A program made the translations under genes and the position numbers. Shown one piece after another: positions 43,866 to 52,852 of a stretch of 64,000 bases of DNA; positions within the stretch are counted from its first letter, which is position 1, and every line of letters begins with the position of its first letter. The stretch comes from Hufsiella ginkgonis (GTDB taxonomy: Bacteria; Bacteroidota; Bacteroidia; Sphingobacteriales; Sphingobacteriaceae), in the NCBI RefSeq assembly GCF_009834915.1, contig NZ_WVHS01000003.1, forward strand, positions 310,001 through 374,000, written 5' to 3'. The notes under the pieces are model-generated. The model ran no database searches. It saw only the letters and a program-made list of their open reading frames with translations, and was not told the DNA's origin.

Positions 43866-44897
43866 TTAGCCTGGAGAAACAGGGGAGCTACCCGTAGATT
43901 CCCGTTTAACAAGCGCTGATTTTATCACGATCACTTCCTCATCGATGGTTTTCGACGCCCGTTTTAATGCCCGGAACAGCGCAGCAGCGGCTGTTTTACC
44001 GATCTCGAACGCCGGCTGGCTGACCGTGGTGAGCGGCGGACTCATAAACTGCGCGGTTTTCAGGTTGGTAAAGGCGATAACTTTCAGCGCGTCCGGTATA
44101 CAGATCCGCAGTTCTGCGCAAAGCTGGTATACGTATGTTACATGTTTTTCAACACATACCAGCATACCATCAGGTGGCCGGGGCTGCGAGAGCGCCGCCC
44201 GCAGCAGGTCCATGTTTTCCGCTTCGTTTTTACCGAAGATCAACACCTCGTCTTTGTGTCGCGGCAGGCCAAGGTCGGCAAGTGCTTTTTCAAAGCCCTT
44301 CAGCCGGTTCATACTGATGGAAAGGTTGGTTGGCGTAGCCAGGAACGTGGGCTGCCGGCAGCCCGATGCCGCCAGGTGTACCACGGCCCGGTAGCTGCTT
44401 TCAAAATCGTCGGTGATCACGCAGGCGGTGCCCGGCCCGTCGCATACCCGGTCGAAAAATACCACCGGCGTACCCGAATCCAGCACGCGCCTGATGTGCT
44501 CGCCTGAACCTGTTTCTTCCGAAACGGACACCAGGACGCCATCTACGCGTCCGCTTTTAAACTCTTCCATAATGGCTTGTTCCCGGGCCAGGTGTTCGTG
44601 CGTAAGGTAAATAAGCACATGGTAGCCTTCCTGCAGGGCCACTGACTCGATGCCGTTGATCGCCTCCGAAAAAAAACTATCGGCCACTTCGGGCAGCACC
44701 ACCGCGATGGTTTTGCTGGCACGCTTGCGCAGGCTGCTGGCATACGGGTTGCCTACATACCCCAGCTCGCGGGCGCCTTCAATCACCAGGGTTTTGGTCG
44801 ATTGCCTGATCTCGTGACTGTCGGCTAACGCTTTAGATACCGTTGCCACCGAAAGCGACAAATGTTTAGCAAGCATTTTAAGGGTAACGGCGCTCAT
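43866..44897 (-). CDS. LacI-family transcriptional regulator
   Basis: This 343-residue protein has an N-terminal LacI helix-turn-helix (VTLKMLAKHLSLSVATVSKALADS) and a sensor domain (I-A-V-V-L-P-E-V near 63; F-F-D-R-V near 145). It is divergent from the myo-inositol oxygenase gene. A LacI-type palindrome lies in the shared 158-bp intergenic region, so it probably controls both directions and may respond to inositol or a glucuronate-related ligand. Confidence 0.92.
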   Translation of the reverse strand: MSAVTLKMLAKHLSLSVATVSKALADSHEIRQSTKTLVIEGARELGYVGNPYASSLRKRASKTIAVVLPEVADSFFSEAINGIESVALQEGYHVLIYLTHEHLAREQAIMEEFKSGRVDGVLVSVSEETGSGEHIRRVLDSGTPVVFFDRVCDGPGTACVITDDFESSYRAVVHLAASGCRQPTFLATPTNLSISMNRLKGFEKALADLGLPRHKDEVLIFGKNEAENMDLLRAALSQPRPPDGMLVCVEKHVTYVYQLCAELRICIPDALKVIAFTNLKTAQFMSPPLTTVSQPAFEIGKTAAAALFRALKRASKTIDEEVIVIKSALVKRESTGSSPVSPG

Positions 44898-44949
44898 CGT
44901 ACGGTGGAGGAATTGCCAATTTAACTAATTTGAAGCGAGAACGGCGTTT

Positions 44950-44963
44950 CGAAAACGGTTTCG
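44950..44963. promoter_or_regulatory. Candidate LacI operator
   Basis: CGAAAACGGTTTCG is a near-perfect palindrome with the central CG typical of LacI-family sites. It lies 52 bp before the lacI-like start on one side and 92 bp before the inositol oxygenase start on the other. Confidence 0.6.
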
Positions 44964-45055
44964 TAAATAAATACGAACAAATCCGTTACAATGAGCATTA
45001 AAGATTTCCATTTTTGAGCTGCATCATACGATCATTTAACTAACCAATAAAGCAT

Positions 45056-45934
45056 ATGAGCAATTTTGATAAGCCTCAATTAAACCCGCTGGGCAGCCTC
45101 GACGAGTGGGAAGACGACGTATTACTGCGCTACCCGGAGCCCGGCGCCATCGCCGCTGCAAAAACCACCGAAGAGTACCGCAACTACGATGATCCCGCGC
45201 GCGACACCGTAAGGGAGTTCTATCGCCTGAATCATACCTTCCAAACCTACGACTTCGTGCAGCAAAAACGGGCCGAGTACCTGGCTTTTACCCGTGGCGA
45301 AAAAACGGTGTGGGAGGCCTTCGGGTTCCTGAACCAGTTGGTGGATGACTCGGACCCGGATACCGATCTCGACCAGTTTCAGCACCTGCTGCAAACAGCG
45401 GAAGCGATCCGGGCAGACGGTCACCCGGATTGGATGGTGCTCACGGGGCTTATGCACGACATGGGCAAGGTGCTTTGCCTGTTCGGCGAACCGCAATGGG
45501 CCGTGGTGGGCGACACCTTCCCGGTAGGATGCGCTTATTCCGATAAGATCGTTTATCCCGAATTTTTCTCCGCCAACCCTGATTTCGATGATCCCCGGTT
45601 CAATACCAGGCTCGGGATATACCAGGAGGGCTGTGGTTTACGGAACGTAACCATGTCATGGGGACATGATGAGTACGTATACCAGATGCTTAAAGACCAC
45701 CTTCCCGAAGAAGGCCTGTATATGCTGCGCTACCACTCGTTTTACGCCTGGCACCGCGAAGGGGAATACGGGTACCTGCTGGACGACCATGACCGCAAAA
45801 TGCTCAGGTGGGTGAACCTGTTCAATCCTTACGACCTGTATTCTAAAAACCCGGTGGCGCCGAACTGGAACGAGCTACGTCCTTATTATGAAGCCCTTGT
45901 GGAAAAATACCTGCCAGCGAGGTTAAAGTTTTAG
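45056..45934 (+). CDS. Myo-inositol oxygenase (MIOX)
   Basis: This 292-residue cytoplasmic enzyme matches the mammalian and plant MIOX family over its full length. It converts myo-inositol and oxygen to D-glucuronate at a mixed-valent di-iron site. The six expected ligands are present: His110 (D-Q-F-Q-H), His134 and Asp135 (G-L-M-H-D-M-G-K), His204 (W-G-H-D-E-Y), His227 (R-Y-H-S-F-Y) and Asp260 (N-P-Y-D-L-Y). Their spacing is very close to the mouse enzyme. MIOX is rare in bacteria. A LacI regulator is divergent and a SusCD pair follows 171 bp downstream, suggesting uptake and oxidation of inositol or an inositol conjugate, giving a glucuronate that could join uronate catabolism. Confidence 0.95.
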   Translation: MSNFDKPQLNPLGSLDEWEDDVLLRYPEPGAIAAAKTTEEYRNYDDPARDTVREFYRLNHTFQTYDFVQQKRAEYLAFTRGEKTVWEAFGFLNQLVDDSDPDTDLDQFQHLLQTAEAIRADGHPDWMVLTGLMHDMGKVLCLFGEPQWAVVGDTFPVGCAYSDKIVYPEFFSANPDFDDPRFNTRLGIYQEGCGLRNVTMSWGHDEYVYQMLKDHLPEEGLYMLRYHSFYAWHREGEYGYLLDDHDRKMLRWVNLFNPYDLYSKNPVAPNWNELRPYYEALVEKYLPARLKF

Positions 45935-46023
45935 CGTATTTTCGACCTTTTATTAACGCAGCCCGGCCGGTGAATTAACAATTAAATAATTCGCCGGTCA
46001 TAATCTCGTTGCATTTCCTGTCC

Positions 46024-46031
46024 TATCTTCG
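46024..46031 (+). promoter_or_regulatory. Possible -7 promoter element before the third susC
   Basis: TATCTTCG matches TAnnTTTG with one change and lies 74 bp before the susC start. No convincing -33 TTTG is at the right distance. Confidence 0.3.
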
Positions 46032-46105
46032 CGCCGTTATTTAACAGCATGGTTGCGTAACGGCATCGCGTTGATATTTGCGCAACCACCTATAAATTTA
46101 ATCAT

Positions 46106-49105
46106 ATGAGTAAACAAATTACCCATTATTTAAAACGAATGACGGCGACCGGTTACCTGCTGGCGCTGATCATCTTTTCAGGCGGGGCCGCAAGTGCCCG
46201 GCAAACTCCACTGGTAAGTGGCACGGTTAAAGACTCCAGGGGAGTAACATTACCCGGCGTTACCGTACAGGCAAACAATGCGGATGGCAAAATGAGCGGC
46301 AGAACGTCTACCAATGCCGATGGTGTTTTTTCATTCGCCGCTTTGCCAACAGGTACTTACAGCTTTACCTTCAGCTTCGTAGGTTTCGAAAATACGGTAC
46401 TTACCGGGTTCGCCGTCGATGGTTCGGCACGGGTTACCGTAGACGCCGTGCTGAAAGAAAGCACCACCACGCTTAACCAGGTAGTGGTAACCGGTTACGG
46501 CAGCTCTTCCAAAAGCAGGATCACGGGTGCGGTAACTTCGGTTTCGGCCGAAGAGCTGAACCGTGGCGTGCTTACCTCACCCGCGCAATTGCTGCAGGGT
46601 AAGGTGCCGGGTCTCAACATCACGCGCAGCGGTGATCCGAACTCGAAAGGCGCGACCATTCTCCGCGGCCCTTCAACGTTGCGTGAAGGCGCACAGGAAC
46701 CGTTTTACGTGATTGACGGCGTGCCGGGCGCATCCATCGACCTGCTGGCGCCGGATGATATCGCGAGCATCGACGTGCTGAAAGACGCATCTTCTACCGC
46801 CATCTACGGATCGCGCGCTGCCAACGGGGTGATAATGGTAACCACCAAGAAGGCAAAACCCGGCCAGTCGCGCATATCTTACAGTGCATACGCCGCCACG
46901 GAAGAAGTTTCTAACCGGATCGAGATGCTTACCGGCAACGAGCTGAGGGCGTACCTTACCGCTAACGGCAAAAACCTCAATCTTTCTGATAACAATCCAG
47001 GCGCCAATACCGATTGGCAGAAGCAAGTGAGCCGCACCGGTTTTTCGCAAAATCATAACCTCTCGTTTAACGGGAATACCAACAATACCTCCTATGCGGC
47101 CAGTATCAACTATATGGATAACGAAGGGATCATTAAAACCTCCTCGCTTGACAGGCTGATCCTTCGCGCCAGCATCGAACAGAAAGCGCTGAACGACCGC
47201 CTCAAGATCACACTGACGGGCACTAACAGCTTATCGAACCTGCAAACTGTGGCAAGCGACGTATTTCCAAACATGCTGAAATACCTGCCTACGGTAAATG
47301 TTCGCCAGGCGGATGGCAGCTACACCGAAAACTTCTCCCGCGGAAGCTACCTTAATCCCGTTTCGCTGATCGAAAGCAACACCTTCAAGGGAAAAGTAAA
47401 AACGTTTTTAGGTCATGGCATGGCCGAAGCAAGCCTGTTCACCGGGTTGAAATATACGCTGAGCCTCTCGCTGCAGGACGAACAGTTATCTAACGACCAA
47501 TACCTGAACCGTTACTCGGGCCTCGCGGTAGGCGCCGGCGGACGCGGGATCCGAAATACTTACAACAACCGCAAAAAAGTGCTCGAAACTTACTTCAATT
47601 ATGATAAATCCTTTGGTGATCTGCACGACATTAAACTGCTTGCAGGATATTCATGGCAGGAAGACCGCAACGGCGACGGCTTCCAGTCAAGCAACCAGGG
47701 TTTCGTATCTGATGAGCTGAGCTATAGCAACCTCGGTTTGGGTAACTTCGGCATGATACCTAACGGCTACGGCTCGATCGGCATCTCCACACAACGCGTG
47801 ATCTCGTTTTACGGGAGAGCGGATTACCAGTTCGACAACAAATATACCTTACAGGCTTCCCTTCGCCGTGATGGCTCTTCGAACTTCGGTATTAACAACC
47901 AGTGGGGATTATTTCCCGCCGTTTCCGCCGGATGGCGTATCGGCCAGGAAAGCTTTATGAAAGACCTTACCTACCTTAACGAGCTGAAGCTGCGTGCAGG
48001 CTACGGGGTCTCCGGTAACTCCCAGGGCTTCGACGCGTTTACGAGGCTGCTCATCTACGGTTCAGGCCCAACCGCCAAATTCTACTATAACGGGCAGTAT
48101 ATCAATGCCATCGGCCCATCGCAGAACGAAAATCCCGACCTGAAATGGGAACGTACCGCTATGACGAACGTAGGCTTAGACATCGCCGTGTTTAACAACC
48201 GGTTAAGCGCCTCTATCGACGTATACGACAAAAAAACGTCTGACCTGATCTGGGTTTACCCGGTGTCTACCACCCAGTATTTCGTAAATACGCTCACCGC
48301 AAATGCAGGCGAGATCAGCAACAAAGGAGTGGAGATAGGGATTAACGCTACGCCTTTCCGGACGGATAAGTTCCGCTGGTCTACCTCCGTTAACTTTGCA
48401 CATAATAAGAACAATGTAGAATCGCTTTCTAACGACAAATTTACGCTGACCAGTATTCCTACCGCTTACCTTGGCGGGAAAGGTCAGTCGGGCAATACTT
48501 CGCAGGTGGTGACAGAAGGCATGCCGATCGGCTCTTTTAACACCTGGAGATATGCCGGTAAGGACTCGAAAGGCGTGACCCAGATCTATAAGAAGGACGG
48601 ATCGTTAACTACTGCGCCAACCTCTGCCGATTTTGTGGCTACCGGAAGCGCGCAGCCTAAACTCATCTATGGATGGAATAACTCTTTCAGCTATCGTAAC
48701 CTGGACCTTAACTTCTTTGTACGCGGTGTGTACGGTAATAAAGTATTGAACGCTACGCTCGCTGCGCTGAACGCCCCGCTTGATGCCACTACCCTGAATA
48801 TTCCCAGGTTTACGCTGGGCGAATCGGTTGCCGACAATAACGCCTACCTGATTTCCGACCGTTTTATCGAAAGCGGTTCATACCTGCGTTTAGATAACGC
48901 GACATTGGGTTATACCATCAATACGAAGCTGAAATCCATTAGCAGGCTGCGGGTGTACACCTCGGCCAACAACCTGTTTACCATCACCGATTATCGCGGG
49001 ATCGATCCGGAGATCAATATCGGAGGCCTTACGCCAGGTATAGACAACAATAACTACTACCCAAAAACACGTTCTTATATCTTCGGGTTAAACGTGATCT
49101 TTTAA
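46106..49105 (+). CDS. SusC/RagA-family TonB-dependent receptor (third)
   Basis: This 999-residue outer-membrane receptor has a signal peptide, a carboxypeptidase-regulatory-like domain (VSGTVKDSRGVTLPGVTVQ), a TonB-box-like N-Q-V-V-V-T-G-Y-G segment, a plug with F-Y-V-I-D-G-V-P-G and I-D-V-L-K-D-A-S-S-T-A-I-Y-G-S-R-A-A-N-G, and a barrel ending I-F-G-L-N-V-I-F. It shows the canonical SusC motifs, unlike the first SusC of the large locus. It pairs with the SusD 20 bp downstream. Its neighbourhood (MIOX, LacI) suggests a cyclitol-containing or uronate-linked ligand, but no hydrolase is encoded next to it. Confidence 0.95.
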   Translation: MSKQITHYLKRMTATGYLLALIIFSGGAASARQTPLVSGTVKDSRGVTLPGVTVQANNADGKMSGRTSTNADGVFSFAALPTGTYSFTFSFVGFENTVLTGFAVDGSARVTVDAVLKESTTTLNQVVVTGYGSSSKSRITGAVTSVSAEELNRGVLTSPAQLLQGKVPGLNITRSGDPNSKGATILRGPSTLREGAQEPFYVIDGVPGASIDLLAPDDIASIDVLKDASSTAIYGSRAANGVIMVTTKKAKPGQSRISYSAYAATEEVSNRIEMLTGNELRAYLTANGKNLNLSDNNPGANTDWQKQVSRTGFSQNHNLSFNGNTNNTSYAASINYMDNEGIIKTSSLDRLILRASIEQKALNDRLKITLTGTNSLSNLQTVASDVFPNMLKYLPTVNVRQADGSYTENFSRGSYLNPVSLIESNTFKGKVKTFLGHGMAEASLFTGLKYTLSLSLQDEQLSNDQYLNRYSGLAVGAGGRGIRNTYNNRKKVLETYFNYDKSFGDLHDIKLLAGYSWQEDRNGDGFQSSNQGFVSDELSYSNLGLGNFGMIPNGYGSIGISTQRVISFYGRADYQFDNKYTLQASLRRDGSSNFGINNQWGLFPAVSAGWRIGQESFMKDLTYLNELKLRAGYGVSGNSQGFDAFTRLLIYGSGPTAKFYYNGQYINAIGPSQNENPDLKWERTAMTNVGLDIAVFNNRLSASIDVYDKKTSDLIWVYPVSTTQYFVNTLTANAGEISNKGVEIGINATPFRTDKFRWSTSVNFAHNKNNVESLSNDKFTLTSIPTAYLGGKGQSGNTSQVVTEGMPIGSFNTWRYAGKDSKGVTQIYKKDGSLTTAPTSADFVATGSAQPKLIYGWNNSFSYRNLDLNFFVRGVYGNKVLNATLAALNAPLDATTLNIPRFTLGESVADNNAYLISDRFIESGSYLRLDNATLGYTINTKLKSISRLRVYTSANNLFTITDYRGIDPEINIGGLTPGIDNNNYYPKTRSYIFGLNVIF

Positions 49106-49125
49106 CAGTATATAAACGAAAAGAT

Positions 49126-50724
49126 ATGAAGAAGTTCATCCACCTATTTATCCTCACGGGACTGATGACCGCTGCGGGATGTACTAAGCTCGATGTTGAC
49201 GTAGAATCTCAATATACACCGGATAATTTTCCCACCACCCCAGAGGCGTTTATCGCGGCAAGCGGACCGATTTACACCAATTTGCGTTCCATTTATGCCG
49301 TAGAATACTGGCGCATGCAGGAGCTCTCGACGGATGAAGCCATCATCCCGGCGAGGGACGGCAACTACGACGACGGCGGGCAATACCGTTTCCTGCACCT
49401 GCATACCTGGAGCCCCGACCATCCCAATGTGAAGTCGAACTGGGAATGGGGTTTCGGCGGTATTAATACCTGTAACCGCATCCTGAAGCTGTTTGAAGCT
49501 GCGCCTGAAAGTGCCACCAAAGCATCGTACCTGGCCGAGATCCGCACCATGCGCGCGCTGTATTATTTCTTTATGATGGACCTTTACGGGAACGTGCCGA
49601 TCACCACCACCTTTGGAACCACCGAACCGCCAAAAACCGCTAAACGCGCCGAGGTGTTCGCCTTCATAGAAAGCGAGCTGAAGGCGGTATATCCTAAGCT
49701 TACCACTACCGTAAATATGACCACCTACGGAAGAGCGACCAAGTGGCTGGCCTTCGCACTGTTAGAAAAATTGTACCTGAACGCCGAGTATTATACCGGC
49801 ACACCAAAGTATAGCGAAACCGTTGCCTTTGCAGACAGTATCCTGAACGGTGCCAAAAGCATCTATTCGCTGGATGCAGATTACCTGACCGTTTTTGCCC
49901 CCGAAAATGGCCCGCAGATTAAGGAAACCATCTTCGCTATTCCTTACGACCCGAACCTGGCGGAAGGAAACCAGTTTAGCCGCTTCGGCCTTCATACCTC
50001 CATTCAAACCAAGTACAGCCTGCCGTTCCGTCCAAGTATCGCGCTAAGCACCATCGCTTCGTTCTACCAGAAATTTAACCTGGCAAACGACGTTCGTAAT
50101 ACCACCTGGCTGGCCGGCAAACAATTCGAATTTAACGGCACGCCGATCACGATCGCTACCACCAAGAAAGGGCTGGATGCTTCTTATACCGGCACCGATG
50201 GCGGAGCGGCGATTGTATGGCAACTGGACTTTACGCCTGAAATGCCGTTGGTAAAGGTTGCAACAATGGACGTTGGTAACGATGAGCTTGGGAAAGCACG
50301 CGGCGTACGTTCCATTAAATACTATCCCGATAAAAATTCCAACCCAAGCACCCGTCACCAGGGTAATGACGTGCCTGTTTTCCGGCTTGCCGACGTGATG
50401 ATGATGAAAGCCGAGGCCATTCTGCGCGGCGCCGCTGCCACAACGGTAAACGGCGAACTGCAAACACCGGTGGTGCTGGTAAACAAGATCCGTACCCGTG
50501 CGAAAGCCCCCGTAGTAGCCGCTATTACCCTTCCGGAGCTCCTGGAAGAACGGGCCCGTGAATTTGCCTGGGAAGCCTGGAGAAGGAACGACCTGATCCG
50601 TTTCGGGCAGTTCGAGGCAGCCTGGGGTTTCAAAACAAATACAGAAACGTTCAGGAGGATCTACCCGGTACCTACCAGCGAACGCGCACTAAACCCGAAC
50701 CTGGAACAGAATACGGGGTATTAG
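49126..50724 (+). CDS. SusD/RagB-family glycan-binding lipoprotein (third)
   Basis: This 532-residue lipoprotein has a lipobox (T-A-A-G-C) and the SusD fold: IRTMRALYYFFMMDLYGNVPI near 145-165, TKWLAFALLEKLYLNAEYY near 205, VFRLADVMMMKAEAILRG near 420 and LLEERAREFAWEAWRRNDLIRFG near 470, ending L-N-P-N-L-E-Q-N-T-G-Y. It is the partner of the preceding SusC. Confidence 0.95.
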   Translation: MKKFIHLFILTGLMTAAGCTKLDVDVESQYTPDNFPTTPEAFIAASGPIYTNLRSIYAVEYWRMQELSTDEAIIPARDGNYDDGGQYRFLHLHTWSPDHPNVKSNWEWGFGGINTCNRILKLFEAAPESATKASYLAEIRTMRALYYFFMMDLYGNVPITTTFGTTEPPKTAKRAEVFAFIESELKAVYPKLTTTVNMTTYGRATKWLAFALLEKLYLNAEYYTGTPKYSETVAFADSILNGAKSIYSLDADYLTVFAPENGPQIKETIFAIPYDPNLAEGNQFSRFGLHTSIQTKYSLPFRPSIALSTIASFYQKFNLANDVRNTTWLAGKQFEFNGTPITIATTKKGLDASYTGTDGGAAIVWQLDFTPEMPLVKVATMDVGNDELGKARGVRSIKYYPDKNSNPSTRHQGNDVPVFRLADVMMMKAEAILRGAAATTVNGELQTPVVLVNKIRTRAKAPVVAAITLPELLEERAREFAWEAWRRNDLIRFGQFEAAWGFKTNTETFRRIYPVPTSERALNPNLEQNTGY

Positions 50725-50734
50725 GTATTAGCCT

Positions 50735-50811
50735 TCAGCTATCAGCTATCAGCTGTCAGCCTTCAGCTATCAGCTGTCAGCCGTCAGGTATCAGCTATCA
50801 GCCACCAGCTC
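50735..50811 (+). repeat. Tandem heptanucleotide repeat, 11 units (cluster 1)
   Basis: Seventy-seven bases divide into eleven 7-base units of consensus TCAGCTA (variants TCAGCTG, TCAGCCT, TCAGCCG, TCAGGTA, TCAGCCA). It lies just after the SusD stop. Related clusters occur at 52809, 53951 and 54211. Unequal units argue for an old or repeatedly edited array. Confidence 0.85.
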
Positions 50812-50893
50812 TTTATCCTGCGATAAATGTGCTGGTGGCTGGGCTGTTTATGGGATTGGGAATTGGATCGCGTTTTTTCTTATTTTGCCTTCC

Positions 50894-52084
50894 ATGCAGC
50901 CACTCATCTTTTCGCGATCGCAGGCCAGGAGGATTATTTTGCAGGCGTCCGGGCTCGCCCGTTACGGGCAATTTGGAACGGGTATAGATGCGGTATACCA
51001 GGTGATCGATCACCTCGGATTCGTTCAGATCGACACCAATTATGTGGTCGAACGCGCCCATCACCACACCATCGCCGCGCGGGTGCCTGGATATCGACCG
51101 GAATGGCTGGGGGAATTAGAAGCTGATGGCCGCGTATTTGAGTTCTTTACTTCCGACGCCGGCTACCTGCCGATGAACGATTTTCGATTCTCCCTCCCTG
51201 TTAAAGAGGGTTTTGCCACCAATAGAAAACCCCTCACTTCCGCCGAAAGCCGGTTGATGAGCCAGGTGCTCGACCGCGTAGAACGCGAAGGCCCGCTGAT
51301 GGTAAGCGACTTTGAGAACGACCGGGTAGAAGCCGGTTCGGGTTGGTGGGACTGGCGGCCTTCGAAGGTGGCGCTCGAGCGCTTGTATGTCGACGGCAGG
51401 CTGATGATCACCCGCAGGAAAGATTTCCGCAAGGTTTACGACCTGCCGGCAAACCTGGTCCCCGACGACATCGACCTTACCATGCCTGCGCCGGCAGAAT
51501 TTGCGCGGTTCATCATCCGGCGTACCTTAAGGGCCCTCGGCATGGCCTGTGTAAAGGAAATGGCCTGGCGGGCTCGTCGCGTAAAAGGCAACCTGGTAAA
51601 AACGGAACTGGAGAAAATGGTGGCCGAAGGCGAAGTACGCACCGTTACCGTAGAGGGCTTAAAAAGTGCACCGCTCTACATGCTCGCCAGCCAAAATACA
51701 GAAGCTGAGCTCTCCGGCGACGCTTTTATTCTTTCCCCGTTTGATGTGCTGAATGTTTTTCGTCACCGCTTGCGCGACTTTTTTAATTTCGACTATCAAA
51801 TTGAATGCTTCGTGCCCCAGCCGAAGCGGAAATATGGCTATTTCTCACTGCCCATATTGGTGGGCGATACTTTTGTTGCGCGGATGGACGCCAAAGCCGA
51901 CCGTAAAGCAAAGGTATTGATCGTACATAACCTGCACTTCGAGGCGGTAATGCTTAACGACGATGCGACCGAAAAGATTATTGCAGCCCTCAAATCATTC
52001 ATCCTGTTTAACCAATGCCGCGACCTGGTTATTAAAAGATCGAACCGGGAAGATTACGTTAAAAAGGTGATGGCTGGTTTCTGA
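50894..52084 (+). CDS. YcaQ-like winged-helix DNA glycosylase
   Basis: I chose the ATG at 50894 over a TTG at 50885. The 396-residue protein matches the HTH_42/YcaQ family of tandem winged-helix proteins. The catalytic motif of this subgroup, Q-phi-D, is visible as V-Q-I-D-T-N (Gln45-Ile-Asp47), followed by E-R-A-H-H-H; relatives with Q-phi-Q are AlkZ-type. Known enzymes of the family unhook interstrand DNA crosslinks and remove bulky alkylated bases. It is probably a housekeeping repair gene unrelated to the sugar loci. The family is firm, the exact lesion is not. Confidence 0.88.
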   Translation: MQPLIFSRSQARRIILQASGLARYGQFGTGIDAVYQVIDHLGFVQIDTNYVVERAHHHTIAARVPGYRPEWLGELEADGRVFEFFTSDAGYLPMNDFRFSLPVKEGFATNRKPLTSAESRLMSQVLDRVEREGPLMVSDFENDRVEAGSGWWDWRPSKVALERLYVDGRLMITRRKDFRKVYDLPANLVPDDIDLTMPAPAEFARFIIRRTLRALGMACVKEMAWRARRVKGNLVKTELEKMVAEGEVRTVTVEGLKSAPLYMLASQNTEAELSGDAFILSPFDVLNVFRHRLRDFFNFDYQIECFVPQPKRKYGYFSLPILVGDTFVARMDAKADRKAKVLIVHNLHFEAVMLNDDATEKIIAALKSFILFNQCRDLVIKRSNREDYVKKVMAGF

Positions 52085-52152
52085 CGAAGCGATCGTCGGC
52101 CCGCACGGCGCCAGGCCATACGGGAAGATAGTCTTCCTGCGGTTACAGGTAG

Positions 52153-52620
52153 TTATTTCGGCATTCCGCCGAAAGCGGATAAAAACGCCGACAGGATATT
52201 CAATGCGACGATAACGATCACCAGGATGCCGCAGAATTTAAAATATGACTTGAGTTTGGAAAAGGCCGTGTTGAGCTGCTCTTCTGTGCTGAAGTTGATG
52301 CCTTCCTTCGCATTTTTGGCGAATAAAAACAGGTGTACAGACGGGATAAGGCACATAAAAGCCATCAGCAGGTAAAAGAACCCGAGCACCTGCGGACCAG
52401 ATATCACCTGCGACAGGGCAGGATTGGACTTGCTCATGACCTCGAAAGCCTGGCCGGATGCCAGCGACGACAAGATCATGATCACCGACACCAGGAACCC
52501 GAAAATAGCCAGCACCCTGGCCCATTTCGCAGCTTCGTATACATAATACTGCATTTCTTCGGTAAACTTTACCGGCGGATATTCCGTTTCCGCCTCTTCC
52601 TGCCCGTTATTTTCGTCCAT
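52153..52620 (-). CDS. Small membrane protein (DUF5362-like)
   Basis: This 155-residue protein has a polar acidic N-terminus, E-A-A-K-W-A-R-V-L-A-I-F-G-F leading into a first membrane helix (about 33-53), a second (about 77-100) and a third (about 128-150). Similar proteins are annotated DUF5362 in Bacteroidota. The function is unknown. It is transcribed away from the YchF gene and convergent with the YcaQ-like gene. Confidence 0.75.
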   Translation of the reverse strand: MDENNGQEEAETEYPPVKFTEEMQYYVYEAAKWARVLAIFGFLVSVIMILSSLASGQAFEVMSKSNPALSQVISGPQVLGFFYLLMAFMCLIPSVHLFLFAKNAKEGINFSTEEQLNTAFSKLKSYFKFCGILVIVIVALNILSAFLSAFGGMPK

Positions 52621-52673
52621 ATTGGCTTCAAATTTATTTTTTAAAGTTATAAAAACTACTGCATATTGAATTT

Positions 52674-52681
52674 TATCTTTG
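52674..52681 (+). promoter_or_regulatory. Possible -7 promoter element upstream of YchF
   Basis: TATCTTTG is an exact match to the Bacteroidota -7 consensus TAnnTTTG, 171 bp before the ychF start. No TTTG is at the -33 distance, so support is moderate. Apart from this and the heptamer cluster at 52809, I see nothing in the 232-bp gap. Confidence 0.35.
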
Positions 52682-52808
52682 CCGGCGACATGACTGGCGG
52701 CTATTGGCCGATAGCAGAGGGACGTGCATATTCCGCTGAATTGTGACGGAATATGTGTATTAGACCACCGCTAAGGTCCATAGGTAACAGCATTACAAAC
52801 TACTAACA

Positions 52809-52843
52809 AGCTATTAGCCAGCAGCTACCGGCCAAGAGCTATA
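52809..52843 (+). repeat. Heptanucleotide repeat, 5 units (cluster 2)
   Basis: Five 7-base units (AGCTATT, AGCCAGC, AGCTACC, GGCCAAG, AGCTATA) end 9 bp before the ychF start codon, so the repeat forms the end of its leader. The register matches cluster 1. Confidence 0.65.
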
Positions 52844-52852
52844 AAAAGAATC

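Noticed and set aside
50735-50811. CRISPR array
   Set aside because: The units are 7 bases long with no spacers and no cas genes are nearby; it is a simple tandem repeat.
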